Of a DNA stretch of 64,000 bases, positions 25,641-64,000 are shown one piece after another. How positions within the stretch are numbered: the stretch's first letter is position 1; each line of letters begins with the position of its first letter. The DNA is from Allolobophora icterica. Taxonomy: Eukaryota; Annelida; Clitellata; Crassiclitellata; Lumbricidae. The DNA is taken from positions 96,268,261-96,332,260 of the forward strand of contig OY744604.1 in assembly GCA_963556255.1 (NCBI GenBank), read 5' to 3'. Under the pieces are notes generated by a model. It saw nothing but the letters and a program-made list of their open reading frames with translations. It was not told where the DNA came from and ran no database searches. The position numbers and the translations under genes are program-made.

Positions 25641-26155
25641 TGTATTTATGTATAAGTAAGTACATGGATTTTTATAAAACGTATTTTAGGAACCCCTCAA
25701 AGTGACACGAACATGGCCGTCTACGGATCTAAGCAGGAGCGTCTAAGCATAGTTAGAAAAAGCTGCATGTATATATTGCAGTATTATAATTATGTTCAAT
25801 TATATAAATGCGTAATATGCATACATTTAAATATATAATAAATATAATCCTTTACGATGAAAGTATGTAATCCTAGGCACATAATGTTACAGACATTATA
25901 TTCATAGGCCCATGTGTGTGCATAAAATGTGATTTTAGGACAATAATTTCGTTTATAGCAATGTTTTAAACAAAGTTGCCAGTAGTGATCTATTACTAAT
26001 TCCTCAAGCCCAGTGATAGTTTACTTCCAAAAATAATTCCTAATTCAGTTTTAATTCAGTTCTGTGCTTTTGAATTTAACATGTAATTCTAAGTTTACTT
26101 CACAAATAATTTTACTTGTATTTCCTATTTTAGTTCTCAAGTAATTATAGTTTTT

Positions 26156-26284
26156 ATTTAGTCGTACATCCATGAGAAAAGGACCGAGATTCTAACCCTA
26201 ACTTCTCTCTTGCCACTCCATCAGCTAAAAATATTATCTGCAAGCGCTAATATATTGACATTATATATCATATATCTCAATTTG
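26156..26284 (+). repeat. 129-bp perfect direct repeat, copy 1
   Basis: Identical base for base to 27652-27780, with an offset of 1496. It lies inside the hAT-like element while its twin lies just outside, and it is flanked by short 'GTTTTTATTT' repeats. This suggests a local copied-in patch. Confidence 0.95.
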
Positions 26285-26331
26285 TTTTTATTTTAGTTTT
26301 CCAAATAATTATTAATTTCAGCGCTGTACAA

Positions 26332-26845
26332 ATATGCAACGCTTGCATACAGAAGCGCACAAAACTTATCTCGAGAAAGAAAAAAAGCTGTTTAAAGTAA
26401 AACTAGGGGTTAAACGCAAGTCTAACAATGCAGCATCATAAAGGCTCTTGCAGATAGCTGCTTCTGAGTAGGCAATCTTGAAGAGGTGCTACAAAAATTA
26501 TCGGTACAAAATAGATGAATAGACGTACAAATAAAATACGTGGTGATTTGAATTTTGAGTAAAGTGTGGTAATGATTTCACGAAACGAAGGATTATCTAG
26601 TAGCAGCGTAACCGGGTAGCCTGTGCGGACAACCATATCCAAAACGCTGCCCATTCGCTGCTGGGATTCATTCAGTCGGTTGGCCATGTGACGATTCGAC
26701 GTTGAAAATAATTCCCTATTTTCTGGACCTTCAGCGACGCTGGCATATCTGCATTGACAGACTTAAGTTTCACCCCTTGTTCTACTTCAGTTTTTTTTTC
26801 TCGAGATAAGTTTGGTACACTTCTCAATGCAAGCGTTGCCTATAT
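26332..26845. mobile_element. Nested palindromic element with 55-bp inverted ends
   Basis: Left arm 26332-26386 ('GCAACGCTTGCATACAGAAG', then 'ACTTATCTCGAGAAA') and right arm 26791-26845 ('TTTCTCGAGATAAGT', then 'ATGCAAGCGTTGC') are inverted copies with about 85 percent identity. Confidence 0.75.
26510..26687 (-). pseudogene. Possible hAT transposase N-terminal remnant
   Basis: The minus-strand frame reads 'VVRTGYPVTLLLDNPSFREI', then 'LYSKFKSPR'. This resembles the segment that follows the BED finger in hAT transposases (pattern P-[FV]-x-L-x(3)-P/E-x-F-x(9)-P-x-[FY]-x-x-P-S/R). It is short and incomplete. Confidence 0.45.
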
Positions 26846-26984
26846 GACTACCTTATTGTTATTCGTGCTTACTGACCACTGACAAACCGCAGTAAGTTAC
26901 ATTGAAACACGACCTTATAATTATCAAGATCTTAATTAACACACGTCTTGGTAGCCTGTTAGGCGCCCGCTCATTTTACAACAG

Positions 26985-27095
26985 CCCCCAATGCAGTGGA
27001 AGGCTGAGTCGACCTAGAGGGGGCTTACGGGAATCGAACCGCAAATTTTCAAGATCTAATGCTCTTCCGGCCAGAGTGCTACCATTCATCCATCC
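26985..27095 (-). mobile_element. tRNA-derived SINE-like segment
   Basis: On the minus strand an A-box-like 'TGAATGGTAGCACTCTGGCC' precedes a B-box 'GCGGTTCGATTCCCGTAAG'. It lies inside the hAT-like element. The flanking acceptor stem does not pair well enough for a working tRNA. Confidence 0.5.
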
Positions 27096-27651
27096 CCCTC
27101 CCAAGACTTGTATTGCTTGTATTTTTCCAGCGAGTGCTGTTCCAGAAATTCAGTCATTTTCCCCGTTTGGTACTTGGCATGCAGATCTGCCTGTAGCTTC
27201 GTCAAAATGGAAAAATTTCAAACCGGGCTATCTCTCTTCCTTCCGGTCAACATTCTCGATAAACTCATAATTTTACAATTTAACGATTAAATGGCGTACG
27301 GATTATGTGTTTCGATCGCGTGCGATTTTATTTGCCTTCATCTCAGGTTCAGCGCCACTAGCAGAAAAATGATTTTAGTTCGGAAACTAATTTCTCTCAT
27401 AATTTTAGTTCTTCAAATAATTCATAATTCAATTCCTAATTTCGTTTTTGCTGCTTAAATAATTCCTACTTTTACTTCTAGTTTTCGCTGGTGAAATCGT
27501 TTATTTTTACTTCTAATGTCAGTATTTTCAAAAAATCACTGCTCAGTGCTCAAGCCCGACTGTTACTCCGAAAATATTTGTTGAAGTTCATTGTTAAAAA
27601 CAGTAACAAAGACAAAATAAATCCTGAAATTGAACTATATATCATTAAGAA

Positions 27652-27780
27652 ATTTAGTCGTACATCCATGAGAAAAGGACCGAGATTCTAACCCTAACTT
27701 CTCTCTTGCCACTCCATCAGCTAAAAATATTATCTGCAAGCGCTAATATATTGACATTATATATCATATATCTCAATTTG
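27652..27780 (+). repeat. 129-bp perfect direct repeat, copy 2
   Basis: Probable source copy of 26156-26284, about 100 bp beyond the right end of the hAT-like element. Confidence 0.95.
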
Positions 27781-27799
27781 CTCTTTAAAAAATTGCTGC

Positions 27800-28909
27800 G
27801 ACAAAATCTGATTATGATTGATAGTTAGCACTTATATACTATAGACGTTTAACTATCATTATTTGCTTTGTATCCCCCTGAGATATGGTGTGTTCCCTTC
27901 CGTTTGAGTCTCCCATGAGTATAAACTTTCCGATTAATCTTTGTGATTACTTTCTCCTTCTTTGTTTTCTTCTTTCTTTTCTTATTTTATTTATTTTTTG
28001 GTTTCTCCCTCTAGCGGCCCAAGCGTCGGCAGTATAGTTAAGATAAGTGGTTTTTCCCGTATCTTCTTCTTTTAGAGGTATTAGTTAAGCTTTCCGGTTG
28101 GTTCTTGTGCCATTGTTAATAGTCTTGGCAATAAGGTGTCCCTCGAAGCGGGAGTTCATCCCTTTAGGGACACCCTTTTGACCAGTGTATGCTATGAGAC
28201 GTTATCATGTTTTGTTTTTGATCTTTGGTTTCAATAAATGATTTTGTCATTGTCAATAGCCCTATTCCTATACATTTATCTGCATAAAGTAATATATTTA
28301 TGTAGGCTATTAAATATATCTTAAAACTTACCTTTCTTGATACTATATTCACCATAGTCTTAGTTGACTGCTTATCTGGGTATTGACCTGATTACGGCTT
28401 GGTTTTGGCGTGTCATCGGTTGATGCTTTGTGCATGAGACGCCGGCGCAATAGAAGTTACTAATTAAAATTAATATCTGCGTAAAATCTGATGTAATCTA
28501 TAGGCGTTTATGTCCCTAATAAATACCCTCATCCCTCATATAATCATACAAGCGCATGGCTATCCGTACCACGTGTACACAGAGACTCGCGTGGGTATTA
28601 AACAACCGATATTTGGCTGTAGATATTTCGAATAAAAAATAGGTTAAGAAATGGGTTGTAATTTATTGCTGGTATATAACTTGAATCTGGAGATTTTTAT
28701 GACACCTCTCCTGAACCACTCGAAGGTTAAGCGCAACGTGTAACCACTGATTGGATTTAAATTGTGGCTTTGAATTTATAATACCGTACCTTGAACTCTG
28801 GCCATTCACGATACTCAAAATCAGTCCATAATACTCAGACATGTCTTTATTCAAGGAGGTCACCTGACTATCTTTCTCTGGACATAACTAATACAACAAC
28901 TGTTCTTGG
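27800..28909 (+). other. LINE 3'-UTR-like tail and dispersed repeat; no gene
   Basis: 28130-28250 has a 'GTGTCCCTCGAAGCGGGAG' then 'TTTAGGGACACCC' hairpin and a terminal 'TTTCAATAAATGATTTTG'. This resembles the insert at 8222-8477 and the 3'UTR of the intact LINE near 39480. 28385-28470 is a copy of the 'GATTACGGCTTGGTTTTGG' tail repeat. The rest to 28909 shows nothing recognisable. Confidence 0.5.
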
Positions 28910-30438
28910 CAGTGTGATTCTCCTTACTGATTTTATTTTAGTTATAGTTACAGTTATAGTTAAATTTTCCCTTTTCATTACTGCATCTCAAACGTTCATA
29001 AACTTGACAAACTCACTAATATTTTCAAACGGCGTTACGATTTGGTGGTAATATGGCTACTGTTGTTGTTTTTAAAATTGCAGGCAAATGCTAACAGTTT
29101 TGACCAAGTTATGACACTTTTTCTTTTGGTCTACTTTTCATCGGGACACAGTGTAGTTAATGGTTTTTCATTTTAGTCATAGCTACAGTCATAGTTAGTA
29201 TTTTTTAGTTATAGTTATAGTTACTGGACTTTTATTTTAGTTAATTTTAGTTAGTAGGCCTACATAGTTAAAACTGGCCCCAATGGCGCTGCGCCTGGTG
29301 CCTTTGGGGTCATCGATTAACTATGTCAACAAATTTTAGGCAGTTTTGATCTCCTCCCCCTTGTCAACAACTGTCAAACATTCAAATAACCCCTAACAAA
29401 ATTATGTCAAAGAAAATTACCACCCAACCCAAGAAAATGTATATATGACTCGAACAAGTGCAAAAAACTGAAATTGCCAAAAAACAAAATGTTGGTGTTC
29501 AGAATTGAATTTGATACTTAATAGGTAAATTACATGTGGAATCACTGTCTGTCACATATATTTAATGGATTTTTTCCATTCAAATATACAATCTCGTTTT
29601 CATTTAAATGTGTATTCAATATGATTTTTATTATGAACATTTTTAATTAGAACATGACATTTTAACCTCTTTTATAATATTCCATTTAACATAGAAAATT
29701 AAAATCAAAACAAGTTTCTCACTCTTTAATATTAACAATTGAAAGAAAAAATTATCTTTCCATCAAAAAGAAATTCGAAATATTAGATTTTCGAAAAGCA
29801 CCCAGGATATTCGCAAAGATATTATGCAGCGCATTTTCTAATTTTATCTGGGAACAATAAACAGGATAATTAAACACGAAGAAAATATCGTGTTTGATTA
29901 AATTACAAACAAAAATGAAATAGATCACTAATAAAGATTTTCCGAATCAATGGTTGCTTTTTGATTAAATTATTGCTTACGTCAATTTGTCTTAAACAAC
30001 CTTCCCCCTTGTCAACAATAATTGTCAAACTGTTTCAAATCCGTCGCCCCATTTCGTTGATATAATTAATGGGCGACTCGCATGGGTCAACCTTCTACTT
30101 TTTATTCTAATTTAAAGATTGATCATTTTTACCGTGAATAGACTGGAGGCGCTCCAGTAGTCTTACTACTACTGGGTTAATTCAAAAATCAAAAATCCTG
30201 GGCGAACATAGGCTGTTGTAGCTCATTTTCACATTCTCATGTTTATTGATATTGCACTTTTTATTTCATTAACGAAAATAGCGATGAACTATCGTTAGTG
30301 TTATTTTCGTTATAGCTATAGTTGTAGTTATAGTTAATGATATTTTTAGTTACAGTTATAGTCATCATCGTTAACGAAATCATTTCTTGTTCGTTAACGA
30401 ACATTTTTTTATCGTTAACGTTAACGAAAATCACACTG
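28910..30438 (+). mobile_element. Non-autonomous hAT-like element A (1.5 kb)
   Basis: The ends are CAGTGTGATTCTCC and GAAAATCACACTG. The exact 8-bp duplication GTTCTTGG is at 28902-28909 and 30439-30446. Subterminal zones contain repeated 'TTATAGTTATAGTTA' and palindromic 'TCGTTAACGTTAACGA'. No transposase ORF is present. Element B (32742-34233) is an inverted copy. Confidence 0.93.
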
Positions 30439-31208
30439 GTTCTTGGTGAACGAGATAGTTCGGTTTCTGGTCCTGCTTTTTTGGACCTCTCTCCCTGTCT
30501 CTGTTCGTTCTGTTAAGTCGCTTGTGTATTTTCTTTCTTAACTTAAGACTTATCTTTCTCAAATTGCTTATCCTGAAGAGGCTGTCTCACTGTCTAAGCC
30601 AACCACATGGGCGTCCGGAGGGATAGGTGGCATTAGCCCTCCTGAATTTTGCACATATTTCCTTAAAAAATAAAATCTTTAGATTATTGTGGTTATTACA
30701 ACAGTTCCAAAACGATTTTCAACTCGATAAAACAATTATTTAGGTAAAGTCCTTGACCAATTATTAGTTTTAAAGTTGTCACGTGTTCTGTTTCCACGAA
30801 TAGAATATAGCTATTCTATGATAAAAAAAAGTCATTTTGCCCACCCCCACCCCTACACACAAATTTTGCAGCCCCTACAAAAACTGAACTGATTACAGTT
30901 TGGTTTTGATGCGCCAATACTTGAAGCATTGTGTATTAGGCATCGACGCAATGGAAGTTAGTATTACAATTACAAGTAGATTATCATTCACAGCGATTCC
31001 ATTAACTTACATCGCATTGCTCACATTACTACATATCATCGCCTTTCTTAGTTTTGGTTATCCACCATTAGTTGCCTCTCTGCCTCCACGGACGGACTTC
31101 CTGGGTAGGCGAGCTCATCGTGCCTTCTCATGTATTGACCTTACTACGGTTGGATTGTCATGCGCCATAGGTTGATGCCTCTTGCACCGGCGGCATATCA
31201 ACATCATT
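30439..31208. other. No gene; MITE end and tail repeats
   Basis: A CATGGGCGTCCGGAGGG end at 30608 continues as an inverted relative of 10470-10620. Two copies of the 'GGTTTTGATGCGCCAA' type tail repeat lie at 30885-30975 and 31130-31195. Confidence 0.5.
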
Positions 31209-31550
<342 letters not shown>

Positions 31551-31637
31551 AGGTCGTAGGTAGTATAGGTAGTAGTGGCGGTGATGGTGGTTGTGGTAGT
31601 GGTAGTAGTAGTAGCAGTAATAGAAATAACAATTTTC

Positions 31638-31676
31638 GCTATATAAATTCGATGTTGTATTCCAGGAGGAGTTGCA
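31638..31676 (+). promoter_or_regulatory. Possible TATA box or 5'UTR acceptor of calpain
   Basis: CTATATAAATTCG lies about 37 bp before the ATG. 'GATGTTGTATTCCAG' would also serve as a splice acceptor for a 5'UTR exon. Sequence alone does not decide between a nearby transcription start and an upstream untranslated exon. Confidence 0.35.
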
Positions 31677-61455
<29,779 letters not shown>

Positions 61456-61765
61456 TAATACACGCTGTAGGCTTTCTTAATGAACTTTTTTTATACGACA
61501 TTTGTTATTTTAATTATTAAAACTGATCTAATTCAAAGACTGTAGAATCCCGAATAACGAAAGGAAGGTCTCGTCAAAGCAGACACTATAATGTCTCTAG
61601 AAGAAGAGTTCTCGCTTAGATTGTCTCTAGAAGAACTCTCAAACCGCGCTAACCTCCGAATTTATTCACATGATGCACTGTGTGCGAAAAGTATAACATG
61701 TTACGTTATATCGCATCTATTGTATTGTATTGTATTGTATTGTATAATATCTAGAAATTTAAAAA
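61456..61765. other. 3' flank of calpain, no other gene
   Basis: An ATTAAA near 61516 could serve as a polyadenylation signal. 'TGTATTGTATTGTATTGTAT' repeats lie at 61720-61745. Confidence 0.35.
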
Positions 61766-61769
61766 GCGC

Positions 61770-62150
61770 CTCTCGCAGAATAACTATTCAGAGGCGCTCT
61801 CAGCACAGAAGCCCTGGGGATAGAGAGATGCCTCTAGGGTACGCGAGACCGATGAGAGAAAGCCAGTCATTAGTTTGGCCCTGAGCAGAGGAGGAAGGTC
61901 ATTCCAGATCGTGGAACCCACAACAGCAAACGCTCAGTGCTGGGCCAAGGCAGTTTTAACCCTGGGAACAAAAAGATCAAGACGATTCACAGAGCGCAAC
62001 GAGCGAGAAGAAGATGCAGATGGGGGCTTTCGCAGATAGTTCGAGAGATATTTGGGGGAAGTACCTTGCAGAGATTTAGAGACAAGGAGGAGGATCTTAT
62101 GACGGATGCGCGCGGCAATACGGAGCCAGTGCAAGACACCAAGCATGTAG
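61770..62150 (-). pseudogene. LINE C-terminal fragment
   Basis: The minus strand reads 'VLHWLRIAARIRHKILLLVS', 'SLQGTSPKYLSNYLRKP', 'LFVPRVKTALAQ' and, after a small shift, 'STIWNDLPPLLRA'-like sequence. This is the CR1/L2-type C-terminus, 5' truncated. Confidence 0.78.
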
Positions 62151-62727
62151 CCTAAGTAGAGATATGAGCAAAGCGGGAGAGTCGAGCATATCTACACATA
62201 AAGGTAGAGATTATAAATTTGTTTATAGAGTCAAGTTTTAATATATTCAAACTAGATAAACAGCATTCAGTATTTTCTATACCATAAAGGTATATATCTA
62301 TTTATATCTGTTGATATAAAACAATACAGCTGTAATTGATAATGTCCTCCCAATAAAGTACAGAAGTGCACCTCAAACCAGACACAGATGAAACAACCGT
62401 AAAGAAACTTGAAGAGTCGAGTTTCAATTTAGAGCGACAGGGTCTCGGTAGGAGAGTTATAAATGAATGCCGGTGTCGCGTCACAGACTATCCGTTCTAC
62501 AACTACCCTGGGGGAGGAACAAATTTATTCCCCCGGATGGAATATACCAGTATAAAGTATCCTGGGGTAAACCATTTCTATCCCCCATCGTGTAAAATCA
62601 TCCCCGGGGGATAAAAATTCACAGGAATAAGGTATTATTGAAAAATGCGTGTAACTGATAAATCTATGCTGTAATCAAAATCCAGAAAAGTGACTCTTTA
62701 AGTGTTCTAAACAATGTTCAGAGCAAA

Positions 62728-63092
62728 TCAAACCGAAGTTACAGTAGGAAGGATAACCACAAGCGGAAGTGTCTTTCTTCCCCTTGCCTTAAGAGGAATT
62801 TTGGTGAAAGGCAGCATTATGTTGACGTTGAAACATTTATCAAGATGTTTTCGCATTTCTGAAGGCTCACCGATGTCAACATCCAGCGTCTCAGAACCGG
62901 AAGCAATCTCAAAGGCATAGGCAGCTGCGTACAGCCCACACGAAGAAAGGTCCATTGCTGCTGGCAGAGGATGACTAAACATGTAGGTTCCCCGATGTGG
63001 TTAGGTGCCTTGTGTAGAGCTGACGCAGTTGTCGGCCGAGATTTGCCAAGATACGAATCGACCGATATCAAGCGCGAGCTATACCAATTCAC
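62728..63092 (-). pseudogene. Ulp1-like (C48) cysteine protease fragment, frameshifted
   Basis: 'SSCGLYAAAYAFEIASGSE', then 'EMRKHLDKCFNVN' matches the active-site Cys region and C-terminus of Ulp1-type proteases carried by some invertebrate transposons. The upstream Gln run (CQQQW) that should precede it lies in another frame, so a frameshift separates them. The His and Asp part is missing. Flanking 'CCCCGGGGGA' and 'GGGGGGGATA' rich DNA at 62500-62610 and 63490-63560 may be element ends. Confidence 0.65.
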
Positions 63093-63639
63093 CTAATTAG
63101 CACCTTAGTCCCTTTTCATGACACTGTCGTTTGAGATTGCTTATATTTTCATCCTTGTTTTAGACACTTCCATCGCAACAAGCCCTTCACGCAACTAACT
63201 AAGCGAACAGACATTGTTTAATTTGCATGAGATTACAACACCACAAGGAACACAAGAGTCATTGAAGTTGGTTTATTGCCTCAAATGGCTTCACTGGCTT
63301 TCCTGGTGTACCTATTGATGCGAATCGGCCGATATCAATGTCACAACTTCCCTTAGAGTAAATAGAGCATAGAGTAGAGAACGAGAGTAATGAGAGGATC
63401 ATTGACTTCACTGGATTCTTTGCCCACGCTTGCCAACAATGTAGTTCTAAACTGACTTAAATCGCAAAATTTGCAATTATGTTGCAGGGGGACACTTTTT
63501 GACGGGGGGGGGATAATTTCGTACACCTCATGGGGGATACGTTTGCACGAGGGGGTATAGTCCCTCCCGTTCACATTCATCCGGCCGGATACTCCATTCT
63601 GCTAAGGGGATATACTTGTATGTGGGATACTCTATTTCG

Positions 63640-64000
63640 TGACACCGGAAGCTTTCGGTAATGGCATCATAATCCCTTTGGTCAAAAACAAAATGGATGA
63701 TTTGAGTTCTGTTGATGATTATAGAGCAATCACTCTTATTCCTGTTATTTCCAAACTAGTTGAATGCATTATTTAAGGGTATGTGCAGAATGTTTTGAGT
63801 CTGATAAGATTCAGTTTAGGTTAATGCATTATTTATGTTGATATTGGCAGCATTGTATTCACAACAGCTCTGGACATTAGCAAGGCATATGACACTGTTA
63901 ATCATTATAAGCTGCATTCCAGCCTCCTAAGATCTGTTTGCCCAGTGTCGATGGTCAATATCCTGGTAGATTGGTACAGTAAACTAACGGTGGCAGTACG
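63640..64000 (+). pseudogene. LINE reverse transcriptase remnant, family X copy 3 (cut by window end)
   Basis: Collinear with 9050-9400 and 17490-17816 ('AATGGCATCATAATCCC', 'GACATTAGCAAGGCATATGA'). It has its own internal deletion after 'GATTCAGTTTAGGTTA' and reads through the point where copy 2 carries its 867-bp insert. The element continues beyond the window. Confidence 0.8.

Larger units (their letters stand above)
26011..27541. mobile_element. hAT-like element with 8-bp TSD
   Basis: The ends are CAGTGATAGTTTAC and AAAAATCACTG. CTCAAGCC precedes the left end (26003-26010) and recurs at 27549-27556, after a 7-bp extra CTCAGTG. The terminal zones contain 'AATAATTCCTAATT' repeats. Nested inside are a 129-bp copied patch, a 514-bp palindromic element and a SINE-like piece. 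Confidence 0.72.

Overview
The window is animal nuclear DNA with spliced genes and no operons, ribosome binding sites or prokaryotic signals. Low to moderate GC, very long microsatellites, many short non-autonomous DNA transposons, LINE families with many decayed copies and frequent 'AGGCCT' motifs suggest a marine invertebrate. I cannot tell from sequence alone whether it is an echinoderm-type deuterostome or a lophotrochozoan.

Only two host genes can be supported. (1) A single-exon ORF at 4022-6862 encodes a 946-residue Mab-21 / cGAS-like nucleotidyltransferase-fold protein, a candidate innate-immune cGLR paralogue. (2) A classical calpain, a Ca2+-dependent cysteine protease, can be assembled by hand as 18 coding exons from 31677 to about 61455. 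Its reading frame stays open across 17 introns, giving 722 residues before the last exon. Cys126, His287 and Asn311 form the catalytic triad, a C2-like domain III follows, and a penta-EF-hand domain ends the protein. One intron has a GC-AG boundary. The last exon reads into an unusual tail of about 160 residues. The introns are 0.3-4.5 kb and packed with transposable elements, including one apparently intact LINE of about 3.6 kb in intron 3.

Layout. 1-1305 and 8620-8845 are two halves of a repeat block whose uninterrupted paralogue lies at about 10470-12120. The halves are split by a 7.3-kb insertion (1306-8619) with a copy of one hAT-like MITE at each end; the Mab-21/cGLR gene is inside it. 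8.9-22 kb holds LINE reverse-transcriptase ruins, MITEs, SINE-like pieces and GC-rich patches. 23.1-24.5 kb is a nearly uniform 51-bp minisatellite of about 28 units. 26-30.4 kb holds hAT-like elements. 31.7-61.5 kb is the calpain gene. 61.7-64 kb holds LINE fragments and a broken Ulp1-like protease fragment.

DNA transposons dominate. At least ten elements have paired termini and a direct 8-bp flanking duplication that can be read directly (hAT-type), six of them exact. Two elements are mariner-like deletion derivatives flanked by TA. Several are nested, which gives a relative order of insertion. The genes do not form a pathway together. The link between them is structural: mobile elements have reshaped both gene neighbourhoods.
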